A stretch of 64,000 nucleotides of DNA from Oxalobacteraceae bacterium (GCA_947448025.1 CANFLV010000006.1:1-64000); one strand, 5' to 3'. Numbered from the stretch's first letter, positions 44,845 to 54,844 are shown. Numbers and translations: made by a program. The notes: a model not told the origin generated them from the sequence alone.

Positions 44845-46635
44845 ATGAAGTCCCTGAGCAAATGGCTGCCGCGCGCGCCCATCCTTGACTGGGGCCGGCG
44901 CTATAACCGTGAAGCCGCGAGCGGCGACTTGGTCGCGGCCGTGATCGTGACGATCATGCTGATCCCGCAAAGCCTGGCCTATGCCTTGCTCGCCGGCCTG
45001 CCAGCCGAAGTCGGCATTTACGCCAGCATTGCGCCGTTGATCGCGTACGCAATTTTCGGCACCAGCAGCGTGCTCGCGGTCGGCCCGGTCGCGGTCGCCT
45101 CCTTGATGACGGCGTCGGCGATCGGTCAATTCGCCGTCTTGGGTTCGGTGGAATACTGGCATGCGGCGATGGTACTGGCCTTCATGTCGGGCGCGATGCT
45201 GCTGCTGTTGGGCGTCTTGCGGCTCGGTTTTTTTGCGAACTTCCTCAGCCATCCGGTCGTCTCCGGCTTCATTTCTGCCTCGGGCCTGATCATTGCGGCG
45301 AGCCAGCTCAAGACGCTGCTCGGGATCAAGGCTGAGGGGCATAATCTGTTCGAACTGCTCGTCTCCATCGCCGGGAAAATTTCGCAGACCCACCTGCACA
45401 CGCTGCTGCTTGGCTTGGGCGCGACAGCCTTCCTGTTCTGGGTGCGCAAGGGTCTCAAACCGATGCTGATGCAGCTCGGCCTCACAGCCCGCATTGCCGA
45501 TGTCATTGCCAAGACCGGTCCGGTCGCGGCGATCGCCGTGACGACCTTACTGGTTTGGCGCTTCGACCTGCATACCAACGGTGTAAAAATCGTCGGCACC
45601 GTGCCGCAAGGCCTGCCGCCGCTGACGCTGCCGACCTGGAATCCGCAGCTCTGGCAGCAGCTGTTCGTGCCGGCCTTGCTCATCAGCGTGGTCGGCTTTG
45701 TCGAATCGGTTTCAGTCGGCCAGACGCTGGCAGCGAAGCGCCGGCAACGTATCGAACCGGATCAGGAACTCGTCGCGCTTGGCGCGAGCAATATCGCCGC
45801 AGCATTGACGGGCGGCTTTCCGGTCACGGGTGGCTTTGCGCGCTCGGTCGTCAATTTTGACGCTGGGGCACTGACGCCGGCAGCGGGCGTATTCACGGCG
45901 ATCGGCTTGATGCTGGCGTCCCTGTTCCTCACGCCAGTCTTGTACTACCTGCCGCAAGCCACGCTCGCCGCAACGATCATCGTCGCGGTTCTGTCGCTGG
46001 TGGACCTGGGCATCCTCAAGCGCACCTGGTCGTACTCGAAGCCGGATTTCGTCGCAGGTGCCGGCACTTTGCTGGCGACGTTGATCATGGGCGTGGAGAC
46101 AGGCTTGATAGTCGGCGTGGCGATTTCCATCGGCGCTTACCTGTTTCGTACCAGCCGACCCCACATCGCCGTGCTGGGATGGGTGCCGGGTACCGAACAT
46201 TTCCGCAATGTGCAACGCCATGCGGTCGTAACAAGCCCGACCGTGCTCGGTTTGCGCGTCGATGAAAACCTGTATTTCGCGAATGCCCGTTATCTCGAAG
46301 ACCGCGTCAATGACACGGTGGCGGCGCATCCCTTATTGCGTCATGTAGTCCTGCAATGCGCGGCCATCAGCGACATCGATGCCAGCGCGCTCGAAAGCCT
46401 GGAAGCGATCGAACATCGTTTGCAGGCCGCTGGCATTTGCCTGCATCTGTCTGAAGTCAAGGGGCCAGTGATGGATCGATTGCAGGCGAGCGATTTTCTG
46501 CAGCATCTGAGCGGCAAGGTCTTCCTGACACATTACCAGGCGATCGCCAGCCTCGCGCCGGAGGTATTTGCGCAGGAGGGCGAGCTGCGCGTGACTTCGA
46601 AGGCATCGTCGCTGGCTGCCGCGATCAAAGCCTAG
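44845..46635 (+). CDS. SulP-family inorganic anion transporter with STAS domain
   Basis: 596 aa. Membrane core of about 12-14 segments (IVTIMLIPQSLAYALLAGLPAEVGIYASI, VGPVAVASLMTASA) and a C-terminal STAS domain at about residues 455-560 (VDENLYFANARYLEDRV, ISDIDASALESLEAIE). Unlike the SulP at 27127-29334 it lacks a cyclic-nucleotide domain. Lies 142 bp after the persulfide dioxygenase on the same strand and may move sulfite or sulfate; specificity is inferred from context only. Confidence 0.9.
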   Translation: MKSLSKWLPRAPILDWGRRYNREAASGDLVAAVIVTIMLIPQSLAYALLAGLPAEVGIYASIAPLIAYAIFGTSSVLAVGPVAVASLMTASAIGQFAVLGSVEYWHAAMVLAFMSGAMLLLLGVLRLGFFANFLSHPVVSGFISASGLIIAASQLKTLLGIKAEGHNLFELLVSIAGKISQTHLHTLLLGLGATAFLFWVRKGLKPMLMQLGLTARIADVIAKTGPVAAIAVTTLLVWRFDLHTNGVKIVGTVPQGLPPLTLPTWNPQLWQQLFVPALLISVVGFVESVSVGQTLAAKRRQRIEPDQELVALGASNIAAALTGGFPVTGGFARSVVNFDAGALTPAAGVFTAIGLMLASLFLTPVLYYLPQATLAATIIVAVLSLVDLGILKRTWSYSKPDFVAGAGTLLATLIMGVETGLIVGVAISIGAYLFRTSRPHIAVLGWVPGTEHFRNVQRHAVVTSPTVLGLRVDENLYFANARYLEDRVNDTVAAHPLLRHVVLQCAAISDIDASALESLEAIEHRLQAAGICLHLSEVKGPVMDRLQASDFLQHLSGKVFLTHYQAIASLAPEVFAQEGELRVTSKASSLAAAIKA

Positions 46636-46797
46636 ATGATGCCAGAGCAGCTGCAGGGAATTGACTGCTTACGACCTTGTCCCTGAAGCTCAGACTATCC
46701 CTGATCATCACACACCGGAGCTGATTTTGCGGAATGCTCGCCGTGTCGCGCCCTGGTTTTGCATGCTATGGTAGCGGCCGAATCAGGAGAATCACGT

Positions 46798-47772
46798 ATG
46801 AAATCGATGTTCGGATTATCGCACCTGTGGCTGATGTTTGTCCTTGGACTGCAGGCCGGCGCTGCGCCGGCACTTGAACCCCTGAGGCTGCTGGCCGAGC
46901 AAGTCTCGCCGCATGTCTATTATTTCCGCGGCCAGTCGGGCATGGCCAGTGCAGGCAATCAGGGCTTCATGTCGAACGCCGGCTTTGTCGTCACAGGTGA
47001 CGGCGTGATCGTCTTCGATGCGCTGGCGACACCGGTATTGGGCGAGGCGATGGTCAAGGCTATCCGCAGCGTCACGGCCGAACCAATCCGGCGCGTTATC
47101 GTCAGTCATTATCACGCCGATCACTTTTACGGCTTGCAGGCTTTCAAGGCGCAAGGTGCGGAAATCTGGGCGCATGAAAATGCCCAGGCCTATCTGCAAT
47201 CGGATCAGGCAGTGGAGCGCCTCGCACAACGTCGCGACGCACTCGCGCCGTGGGTCAATGCGCAGACACGGCTGGTCGCGGCTGACCGCTGGCTCAGTTT
47301 CAATCTAGGTAAAGCGATCAGCTTCGCCATGGGCGGCCTGCATTTCCGTGTCATCGATTCCAGCGGCGCACATTCGAACGACGACATCATGCTCGCCGTC
47401 GACGAGGATGCGGTACTGTTTGCCGGCGACCTGTTTTTCACGGGACGGATTCCCTTTGTCGGCGACGCCGACAGCAAGGCCTGGCTGGGCGCGCTGGAGC
47501 GCATCCTGGAAGTCCAGCCGAAGTTCGTCGTCCCCGGCCATGGCCGGGTGTCGACTGCGCCGCTGCAGGACATGCAATTGACGCGTGAGTACTTGAACTA
47601 CCTGCGGCAGCAGATGGGCGCGGCGGTCGCTGACATGGAGAATTTTGATGCGGCGTATGCGAAGGTCGACTGGCGTCGCTATGAAAAATTGCCGGCGTTT
47701 GATGCGGCGAATCGGGTCAATGCATATGGCACGTATATTCTGATGGAAAAAGAGAGTCTACAGAAAAATTGA
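46798..47772 (+). CDS. Exported metallo-beta-lactamase-fold hydrolase (SoxH-like)
   Basis: 324 aa from ATG 46798, with CAGGAGA upstream. N-terminal signal peptide (MKSMFGLSHLWLMFVLGLQAGAAPA). Zinc motif SHYHADHFYGLQAFK, later FAGDLFFTGRIPFVGDAD and VVPGHGRVS complete the two-metal site. It resembles the SoxH/quinoprotein-relay group of periplasmic MBL proteins, often found near sulfur genes. The reaction is unknown. Confidence 0.8.
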   Translation: MKSMFGLSHLWLMFVLGLQAGAAPALEPLRLLAEQVSPHVYYFRGQSGMASAGNQGFMSNAGFVVTGDGVIVFDALATPVLGEAMVKAIRSVTAEPIRRVIVSHYHADHFYGLQAFKAQGAEIWAHENAQAYLQSDQAVERLAQRRDALAPWVNAQTRLVAADRWLSFNLGKAISFAMGGLHFRVIDSSGAHSNDDIMLAVDEDAVLFAGDLFFTGRIPFVGDADSKAWLGALERILEVQPKFVVPGHGRVSTAPLQDMQLTREYLNYLRQQMGAAVADMENFDAAYAKVDWRRYEKLPAFDAANRVNAYGTYILMEKESLQKN

Positions 47773-47781
47773 GGCCGGCGA

Positions 47782-48474
47782 TTACCAGGGTAATACTTCC
47801 CCGCTATAGCTAAGAAAACTGCCCGATGCCGCTGACGTCTGCTGCGTAATCACCGCAAACATTTCCGCCGCCGCGACGTCCGGCGTGCGACCAATTTCCG
47901 CGCCGCGATACGGCGCCGACAGCTTTGAGCTGACTGTGCCCGGATGCATCGCAATCACGACCGTGTTCGACTTCGTGCGCTTGAGCTCGATGGACGCAGT
48001 CTTGATGAACATGTTGAGTGCCGCCTTCGATGCGCGGTAACTGTACCAGCCGCCCAGACGGTTATCTTCTATGCTGCCGACCTTCGCAGATAGCGTCACG
48101 ATGGCGCTGCCTTCGCGCTCGAGCAAGGCGGAAAAATGCCGCAGCACGAGCGCCGGACCGAAGGCATTCGTGCGGAAGGTTTCTTCCATCTGCGCGTAAT
48201 TCAAGTCACCGAGTTTTTTCTCGGGCATGAAGTCCGGCGTATGTAGCTTGCCTGCGGCGTTGATGATCAGGTGGAAAGGCGCCTGCTGCGCGAGTTCGGC
48301 AGCCGCTTTTGCAATGCTGGCTTCGTCATCGAAGTCGATCGCCGGCTGCGAATGGCGATGCAGGCTGACGACTGCAGCGCAGCGTGGATCGGTTTCCAGC
48401 AGCGCGACAAACGCCGCACCGATCGCACCAGTGGCGCCAATGACGAGCGCGCGAAATGGATCAGGCAGATTCAT
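47782..48474 (-). CDS. SDR-family oxidoreductase
   Basis: 230 aa from ATG 48474, which overlaps the stop of the upstream Trp-rich gene. Short-chain dehydrogenase with a degenerate cofactor motif ALVIGATGAIGAAFVALL, IINAAGKLH, catalytic S in VTLSAKVGSIEDNRLGGWYSYRASKAALNM (S, Y-x-x-x-K). Close to the CsgA-type SDR group. Substrate unknown. Confidence 0.87.
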   Translation of the reverse strand: MNLPDPFRALVIGATGAIGAAFVALLETDPRCAAVVSLHRHSQPAIDFDDEASIAKAAAELAQQAPFHLIINAAGKLHTPDFMPEKKLGDLNYAQMEETFRTNAFGPALVLRHFSALLEREGSAIVTLSAKVGSIEDNRLGGWYSYRASKAALNMFIKTASIELKRTKSNTVVIAMHPGTVSSKLSAPYRGAEIGRTPDVAAAEMFAVITQQTSAASGSFLSYSGEVLPW

Positions 48475-48692
48475 ACCCAGCCCTGCTTCCACAGTGATTG
48501 GTCGCGCAGCTCGCGCCACTGGATGCGCCGGCTGACCTTCGAGTAGGCCGCTTCAATGTCGACCCATTCGATCTTTTCTTCCGGCGTCTCGGGCGTGATG
48601 ACCTTCGTGACGAGGAAATGCTTTTCCTTGGCGCTAGGACGAACAGCGGTCCATTTCGTGAGCAATAATTTTTTCGGGTGTACGGAGTTCAT
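48471..48692 (-). CDS. TIGR02450-family Trp-rich small protein
   Basis: 73 aa. NSVHPKKLLLTKWTAVRPSAKEKHFLVTK and the closing WRELRDQSLWKQGW are the conserved ends of this family; four tryptophans occur. Function unknown. Translationally coupled to the SDR gene. Confidence 0.85.
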   Translation of the reverse strand: MNSVHPKKLLLTKWTAVRPSAKEKHFLVTKVITPETPEEKIEWVDIEAAYSKVSRRIQWRELRDQSLWKQGWV

Positions 48693-48730
48693 GCAGACCA
48701 GTGTAGCGCAAGCCTCACGTCTCTGCAGCG

Positions 48731-50101
48731 TCAGCCGCCATGCCGTGCCGCAGTCGCGAGTTCCTGCGCCAGTCGCTGGTGCTGCTCGATCAACACGCCC
48801 GTCTCGACAGTCGTGCAGTGCCCATCGCGCACCACGATGCGGCCATTGATGATGCTGGTGGCGACATTGGCCGGCGTGCAGAACACGAGCGCAGCGACCG
48901 GATCGTGCAGCGCGCCGGCAAAAGCGATCTGGCGCAGGTCGAACAGCACCACGTCCGCCGCCATACCGGGCTTGAGCGCACCGATGTCATCGCGATTGAG
49001 CACCTTCGCGCCGCCCAACGTGGCGATTTCGAGAGCCTGGCGAGCGCTCATCGCTTCCGGTCCGAAGCCGACGCGTTGCAGCAGCATCGCCTGACGCGTT
49101 TCTGCGAGCAAGTGTGCTGCGTCATTCGAGGCCGAGCCGTCCACGCCGAGACCGACGGCGACGCCGGCATCGATCATCTTGCGTATCGGTGCGATGCCGG
49201 AAGCGAGCCGCATGTTCGAACACGGACAATGTGCAATGCCGGTGCCGGTGCGAGCAAACAGGTAAATGCCTTCATCGTCGAGCTGCACGCAGTGCGCATG
49301 CCAGACGTCGTGGCCGACCCAGCCGCAGTCTTCGGCATATTCGGCCGGCGTCATATTGAATTTTTCGCGGCTATAGGCGACGTCGTTCGTGTTTTCCGCC
49401 AGATGCGTATGCAGCGACACGCCGTAATTGCGCGCCAGCGTCGCCGATTCGCGCATCAGGTCGCGTGAGACGGAGAAGGGTGAGCAGGGCGCGACGACAA
49501 TCCGCTGCATCGCATAGCGGCTCGCGTCGTGATAAGTCTCGATCAGCCTTTGCGTATCCTTCAGAATCGCCGCTTCGCTTTCGACCACACGGTCCGGCGG
49601 CAAACCGCCCTGCGACTGGCCCACGCTCATCGAGCCGCGCGCGGCATGAAAGCGCATGCCGATCTGCTGCGCCGCTTCGATGCTGTCGTCGAGCTTGCAG
49701 CCATTCGGATAAATGTAGAGATGGTCGCTGCTGGTGGTGCAGCCCGACAGCATCAGTTCCGTCATCGCGGTCTGCGTCGAAATTCTGACCATTTCCGGTG
49801 TCAGGTTCGCCCAGATCGGATACAGGTTCGTGAGCCAGCTGAACAGTTCGACGTTCTGCGCCTCGGGGATCACGCGAGTGAGGCTCTGGTACATATGATG
49901 GTGGGTATTGATCAGGCCGGGCAGCACGATATGGTCAGTCGCGTCGATGATCTCGTCGGCGTCTTGCGGCAGCTCAGCGCTGCTGCCGACCTGTTCGATC
50001 ACATTGTCGCGGATGAACAGTGCGCCATCGGCGATTTCGCGGCGCGCGTCATCCATCGTGACGAGTACGCGCGCATGGCGGATCAATATTGTTTTGCTCA
50101 T
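48731..50101 (-). CDS. 8-oxoguanine deaminase-like amidohydrolase
   Basis: 456 aa. Metal motif LPGLINTHHHMYQSLTRVIPEAQ, later LHTHLAENTNDVAY, HAHCVQLDDEGI and GLGVDGSASNDAAHLL complete the amidohydrolase site of the cytosine-deaminase/atrazine hydrolase group. The sequence is of the 8-oxoguanine deaminase kind (about 450 aa). It would turn 8-oxoguanine to urate. It is divergent, with a 288-bp gap, from a nucleoside-type ABC importer, fitting purine salvage. Confidence 0.85.
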   Translation of the reverse strand: MSKTILIRHARVLVTMDDARREIADGALFIRDNVIEQVGSSAELPQDADEIIDATDHIVLPGLINTHHHMYQSLTRVIPEAQNVELFSWLTNLYPIWANLTPEMVRISTQTAMTELMLSGCTTSSDHLYIYPNGCKLDDSIEAAQQIGMRFHAARGSMSVGQSQGGLPPDRVVESEAAILKDTQRLIETYHDASRYAMQRIVVAPCSPFSVSRDLMRESATLARNYGVSLHTHLAENTNDVAYSREKFNMTPAEYAEDCGWVGHDVWHAHCVQLDDEGIYLFARTGTGIAHCPCSNMRLASGIAPIRKMIDAGVAVGLGVDGSASNDAAHLLAETRQAMLLQRVGFGPEAMSARQALEIATLGGAKVLNRDDIGALKPGMAADVVLFDLRQIAFAGALHDPVAALVFCTPANVATSIINGRIVVRDGHCTTVETGVLIEQHQRLAQELATAARHGG

Positions 50102-50389
50102 GGTGATTCAAAAAAGGAAGGCTTGGCCCGGAGCGGAGATTATGAAGCGAACACCGCCGCCTGCCCACCCATGCCAGCAAATTTTTCGCCTGAGTCGTGC
50201 CGAGAATGGCGCTGTACGGGTACCATGCTGCTTGCCTATATTTCACTGCTTATAACTGGCATAGTGTCGGCAATATAGTGGGCATGGTCCGATTACTGTA
50301 CTTTGGCCTGCAAGCTTAATCTGGATGCCCGTCCCCCTTTCAGCGCCGTGACAATGCGGCGCGACGGACTTCCGCCCTCGTGGAGTGAC
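50102..50389. other. Divergent promoter region between deaminase and ABC importer
   Basis: 288 bp without a supported gene. Presumably holds both divergent promoters. No guanine riboswitch or clear operator was recognised. Confidence 0.4.
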
Positions 50390-51928
50390 ATGGATACAAC
50401 TCGCTTGCAGCTGCGCGGCATTACCAAACGCTACCCGGCCGTCGTTGCCAACGATGGCATCGACCTGACCGTCCGCCGCGGGGAGATACATTCCATCCTC
50501 GGTGAAAACGGCGCCGGTAAATCAACGCTGATGAAGATCATCTACGGCTCGGTCAAGCCCGATGCCGGTCATGTCATCTGGAATGGCAAGGAAGTTCATA
50601 TCGCCAATCCGGCGGCTGCGCGCGAGCTCGGTATTGCCATGGTGTTCCAGCATTTCTCGCTGTTTGATACGTTGACGGTGGCAGAAAATATCGCGCTCGG
50701 TCTGCCGAAAGACACCAAGCTCGATGAACTCGAAAAACGCATCACGCGCACCGCAAGGGAATACGGCCTCGATCTTGAACCGCAGCGCCATGTGCATACG
50801 CTGTCGGTCGGCGAATGCCAGCGCGTCGAAATCGTGCGCGCCCTGCTGTCCAAGCCGCAGCTGCTGATCCTCGACGAGCCGACGTCCGTGCTCACGCCGC
50901 AAGCTGTACTGCGCCTGTTCGAGACCTTGCGCAAACTCGCTTCCGAAGGCTGCAGCATCCTCTACATCAGCCACAAGCTCGATGAAATCCGCGCGCTGTG
51001 CCATACCTGCACCGTGGTCCGCGGCGGCAAAGTCACGGGCGTGTGCGATCCAACGCAGGAAACTGCAGCGAGTCTCTCGCGCATGATGATCGGCGCTGAA
51101 CCGCCGACGATTCCACATGCCGAACCTAAACTCGGCGCGACCATGCTGTCGGTGCGCGCACTGTCGCTGCCAAAAAGCCATCCCTTCGCGACAGCGCTGG
51201 TTGATATCAATTTCGAAGTACGCGCCGGTGAAATCCTCGGTGTCGCCGGTGTGTCCGGCAACGGCCAGCAGGAATTGCTGACAGCCTTATCGGGCGAAGA
51301 CACGCGCGCCGACAATGCTGCCATCGTCCTCGAAGGCACAGCCGTGGGTAGTATGCATGCGGCGCAGCGCCGCGCGCGCGGCCTCGGCTTCGTGCCGGAG
51401 GAACGCCTCGGCCGTGGCGCCGTGCCCGAGCTGTCGCTCGCGCAGAACATGCTGCTGTCGCACCAGACTGATGAGACCGTCCACAAGGGCATGATTCGCT
51501 TCAATGTCATCGAGCAGCTAGCCAGTAGCATCATCGCGCGCTTCAAGGTCAAGGCCGGTGGCGCGGGTGCGCCGGCGGCGAGTCTGTCTGGCGGTAACCT
51601 GCAAAAATATATTGTTGGTCGCGAAGTCGTGCGCAATCCTAAGGTCTTGCTGGTGGCGCAGCCCACCTGGGGCGTCGATGTCGGCGCCTCGGCGCAGATT
51701 CGTGCGGAACTGGTCGCTTTGCGCGATGCCGGCTGCGCGCTGCTGCTGATCTCTGAAGAACTCGATGAATTATTTGAAATCAGCGACCGCCTCGTGGTCA
51801 TGGCCAAGGGCCGCATGTCGCCATCGCTGCCGCGCGCAGTAGCGACGGTCGACCAGATTGGTTTGTGGATGAGTGGCCTGTGGGATGTCAATGCGGGAAC
51901 GCAGGCAGGGGAGAAGCACGATGTTTAA
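50390..51928 (+). CDS. Nucleoside/purine-type ABC transporter ATPase (YufO-like, double ABC)
   Basis: 512 aa from ATG 50390 with GGAG upstream. Two ABC domains: GENGAGKSTLMKIIYG, LSVGECQRVEIVRALL and LLILDEPTSVLTPQ in the first; GVSGNGQQELLTALSGE and LSGGNLQKYIVGREV in the second, which lacks a canonical Walker A as is usual for sugar/nucleoside ATPases. The following two permeases and the facing deaminase support purine import. Confidence 0.9.
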   Translation: MDTTRLQLRGITKRYPAVVANDGIDLTVRRGEIHSILGENGAGKSTLMKIIYGSVKPDAGHVIWNGKEVHIANPAAARELGIAMVFQHFSLFDTLTVAENIALGLPKDTKLDELEKRITRTAREYGLDLEPQRHVHTLSVGECQRVEIVRALLSKPQLLILDEPTSVLTPQAVLRLFETLRKLASEGCSILYISHKLDEIRALCHTCTVVRGGKVTGVCDPTQETAASLSRMMIGAEPPTIPHAEPKLGATMLSVRALSLPKSHPFATALVDINFEVRAGEILGVAGVSGNGQQELLTALSGEDTRADNAAIVLEGTAVGSMHAAQRRARGLGFVPEERLGRGAVPELSLAQNMLLSHQTDETVHKGMIRFNVIEQLASSIIARFKVKAGGAGAPAASLSGGNLQKYIVGREVVRNPKVLLVAQPTWGVDVGASAQIRAELVALRDAGCALLLISEELDELFEISDRLVVMAKGRMSPSLPRAVATVDQIGLWMSGLWDVNAGTQAGEKHDV

Positions 51929-52982
51929 GTTTGAACGCCGACCCGCGCCCTCGCGCATGATGTCGTGGATGTCACCCGTGCTGGCGGTCGTGTTGACCGT
52001 CTTGTGTGGTGTGTTGTTGTTCATCGCGCTGGGTAAGGATCCGCTCGCCGGCCTGTCGGTCTTTTTCTACGAACCGATCAAGAATTTACGCGGCTGGTCC
52101 GAAGTCGGCGTGAAGGTCGCGCCGCTACTGCTGATCGCCGTCGGTCTGGCGATCTGTTATCGCGCCAGCGTCGTCAACATCGGCGCTGAAGGCCAGTTCG
52201 TGGTCGGTGCGATCACCGGTGGCTGGGCGGCGCTGCTGTTTGATAATGGCAGCAATGGTGGTGCGCTGATGATCACCGTCGTGCTGTTGGCGGGCATGTT
52301 GGGCGGCATGGCCTGGGCAGCGATCACGGCCTTCCTGCGCGACCGCTTCAATACGAATGAAATCCTGGTCTCGCTCATGCTCGTGTATGTGGCTGAACTG
52401 CTGCTGAGTTTCATGGTGCATGGCGTATTGAAGGATCCGCAAGGTTTCAATTTTCCGCAGTCGAAAATGCTCTCGGCCGGCTTTCTCCTGCCGAGCATCA
52501 TCCCGGGTACACGCCTGCATCTGGGTATTGTGTTTGCGCTGGTCGCGGCTTTGCTCGGCTGGATTTTTTTGATGCGCAGCTTTTCCGGATTCAAGCTGCA
52601 AGTCGGCGGCATGGCGCCGCGCGCGGCCTTGTACGGCGGCTTTTCGGCGCGTAAATCGCTGTGGGTCTCGATGCTGAGCTGCGGCGCGCTGGCGGGTCTG
52701 GCGGGCGTGTGTGAAATCCTAGGGCCCATTGGCCAGCTCACACCGTCGATCTCGCCCGGCTATGGTTTCGCGGCGATCATCGTTGCTTATGTCGGCCGGC
52801 TGCATCCGATCGGCGTGATCTTTTCGAGTTTCATCATGGCGCTGTTTTACATCGGCGGCGAACTGTCGCAGTCGCGCCTCGGGATTCCGAATGCGATTAC
52901 CGGCGTCTTCCAGGGCATCTTGCTGTTCGCGCTGTTGGCCTGCGACGTGCTGATCCACTACAAATTAAGCTGGAGAAAATAA
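51921..52982 (+). CDS. Nucleoside-type ABC transporter permease (YufP-like)
   Basis: 353 aa from ATG 51921, overlapping the ATPase end by 8 bp and preceded by GGGGAG. About ten membrane spans; RASVVNIGAEGQFVVGAITGGWAAL is the BPD_transp_2 signature. First of two permeases forming a heterodimeric channel. Confidence 0.92.
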   Translation: MFKFERRPAPSRMMSWMSPVLAVVLTVLCGVLLFIALGKDPLAGLSVFFYEPIKNLRGWSEVGVKVAPLLLIAVGLAICYRASVVNIGAEGQFVVGAITGGWAALLFDNGSNGGALMITVVLLAGMLGGMAWAAITAFLRDRFNTNEILVSLMLVYVAELLLSFMVHGVLKDPQGFNFPQSKMLSAGFLLPSIIPGTRLHLGIVFALVAALLGWIFLMRSFSGFKLQVGGMAPRAALYGGFSARKSLWVSMLSCGALAGLAGVCEILGPIGQLTPSISPGYGFAAIIVAYVGRLHPIGVIFSSFIMALFYIGGELSQSRLGIPNAITGVFQGILLFALLACDVLIHYKLSWRK

Positions 52983-53896
52983 TGGAATCGCTCGCTCCCT
53001 TAGTCGCCGCCTCGATCAATGCCGGCACACCGCTGATGCTGGCTGCGCTCGGCTTACTGATCAATGAAAAATCCGGCATGGTCAATCTCGGCGCGGAAGG
53101 CATGATGCTGGTCGCCGCCATTGCCGGCTTTGCCACCGCCATCAATAGTGGCAGTGTCGTGTTCGGCTTCATGGCTGGTGCGGCTGCCGGTATGCTCATG
53201 GCGGGCTTCTTCGCCTTGCTGACGGTCTGGCTCGGCACGAATCAGTATGCGACCGGTCTCGCGCTGTCGCTGTTTGGTGGCGGTGCTTCGGCTTATCTGG
53301 GCATCAAATATGTCGGCCAGAGCATGACCAACAGTAAATTCGAGATTCCCTTCCTCGCTGATCTGCCTTTCTTTGGAACTGCCTTGTTCAAGCAGCATCC
53401 GATGGTCTATGTGTCCTTGGGGCTGTGTGCGGCCATTGTCTGGTTCCTGTATCGTACGCGCGCCGGCCTGATCCTGCGCGCGGTCGGCGAATCACCTTCG
53501 TCAGCACATTCGCTCGGTTACAATGTGCGCCACATCCGCTGCGGCGCCTTGTTGTTTGGCGGTGCCTGCTGTGGTCTGGCGGGGGCGTTCCTGTCGCTGG
53601 TCTATACGCCGCTGTGGGTCGAAGGCATGACGGCCGGGCGCGGCTGGATCGCGTTGGCGCTGACGACGTTTGCGACCTGGCGTCCGGCGCGGGTGCTGAT
53701 CGGCGCATATCTGTTTGGTGGTGTGACCATGCTGACCTTTTACGCACAGGCAGTCGGCGTCGAGGTCGCTTCCCAGTTATTGTCGATGTTGCCTTATCTG
53801 GCGACCATCGTGGTGCTGGTGCTGATCTCGCGTAATGCAAACTGGATCAAGTTGAACATGCCGGCTTCGCTGGGCAAGAATTTTCATCCGCATTGA
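52982..53896 (+). CDS. Nucleoside-type ABC transporter permease (YufQ-like)
   Basis: 304 aa; ATG shares its A with the previous stop (TAATG). BPD_transp_2 signature NEKSGMVNLGAEGMMLVAAIAGFA, then GGACCGLAGAFLSLVYTPLWVEGMTAGRGWIALALTTFA. No BMP-family binding lipoprotein gene follows; the next gene is an EamA transporter. Confidence 0.92.
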   Translation: MESLAPLVAASINAGTPLMLAALGLLINEKSGMVNLGAEGMMLVAAIAGFATAINSGSVVFGFMAGAAAGMLMAGFFALLTVWLGTNQYATGLALSLFGGGASAYLGIKYVGQSMTNSKFEIPFLADLPFFGTALFKQHPMVYVSLGLCAAIVWFLYRTRAGLILRAVGESPSSAHSLGYNVRHIRCGALLFGGACCGLAGAFLSLVYTPLWVEGMTAGRGWIALALTTFATWRPARVLIGAYLFGGVTMLTFYAQAVGVEVASQLLSMLPYLATIVVLVLISRNANWIKLNMPASLGKNFHPH

Positions 53897-53935
53897 TGGA
53901 AAATCGGATCGCCCGGCGGTAAAGAACGAATTGGA

Positions 53936-54844
53936 ATGAATCAAAAACTAACGCCGTCGACCATCCTCCTGCTGTCCACGCCACCCCTGCTCTGGGCTGG
54001 CAATGCGATCATCGGCCGCCTCGTGCACGACATGGTGCCGCCGATGACGCTGAACTTCCTGCGCTGGCTCATTGCACTGTGCATCCTGCTGCCGATGGCG
54101 CACACGATTTATCGGCGTGACAGCGGACTGTGGCGGCACTGGCGTCATTTCGCGGTGCTCGGCCTGCTCGGTGTCGGGCTGTATAACGCCTTGCAATACA
54201 TGGCGCTGAAAACGTCTTCGCCGATCAATGTGACGCTGGTCGCGGCCAGCATGCCGGTCTGGATGCTGCTGATCGGTGCATTGTTCTTCAAGGCGCCGAT
54301 CGCGCGCAAGCAGGTCTTCGGCGCGGTGCTGTCGCTGCTCGGCGTGCTGATCGTGCTCACGCGCGGCGAGTGGGCGCGGCTGCTGGGACTCACGCTTGTG
54401 CCCGGCGATTTGCTCATGATCGCCGCGACCATCGTCTGGTCTTTCTACAGCTGGCTGTTAGTGAAGGCGCAAGACCTCGGCGAGATTCGCCAGAACTGGG
54501 CGCATTTCCTGCTGGCGCAAGTCACCTTTGGCGTAGTCTGGTCGGGGCTGTTCGCGGCTGGTGAATGGGCGCTCGCGCCGCAGCACATCAGCTGGGGCTG
54601 GCCATTGATCGCCGCGCTGATGTATGTCGCCGTCGGTCCCGCAATCATTGCATTTCGCTGTTGGGGTGCGGGCGTGCAGCGCGTCGGACCGAACATCGGT
54701 GCATTCTTCGTGAACCTCACGCCGCTGATCACGGCACTGATGTCCTCGGCTTTTTTAGGCGAGCTGCCGCATCTGTATCATGCGCTGGCCTTCCTGCTGA
54801 TCGTGGCGGGCATCGTCGTGTCGTCTTACCGGCGCGCTACTTGA
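53936..54844 (+). CDS. EamA/DMT-family transporter
   Basis: 302 aa, ten predicted membrane segments in two EamA repeats (PPLLWAGNAIIGRLV and LLMIAATIVWSFYSWLLVKA starts). GPNIGAFFVNLTPLITALMSSAFLGE is the typical last part of the second repeat. Probably exports an amino acid or metabolite. Overlaps the converging thioesterase gene by 8 bp. Confidence 0.9.
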   Translation: MNQKLTPSTILLLSTPPLLWAGNAIIGRLVHDMVPPMTLNFLRWLIALCILLPMAHTIYRRDSGLWRHWRHFAVLGLLGVGLYNALQYMALKTSSPINVTLVAASMPVWMLLIGALFFKAPIARKQVFGAVLSLLGVLIVLTRGEWARLLGLTLVPGDLLMIAATIVWSFYSWLLVKAQDLGEIRQNWAHFLLAQVTFGVVWSGLFAAGEWALAPQHISWGWPLIAALMYVAVGPAIIAFRCWGAGVQRVGPNIGAFFVNLTPLITALMSSAFLGELPHLYHALAFLLIVAGIVVSSYRRAT

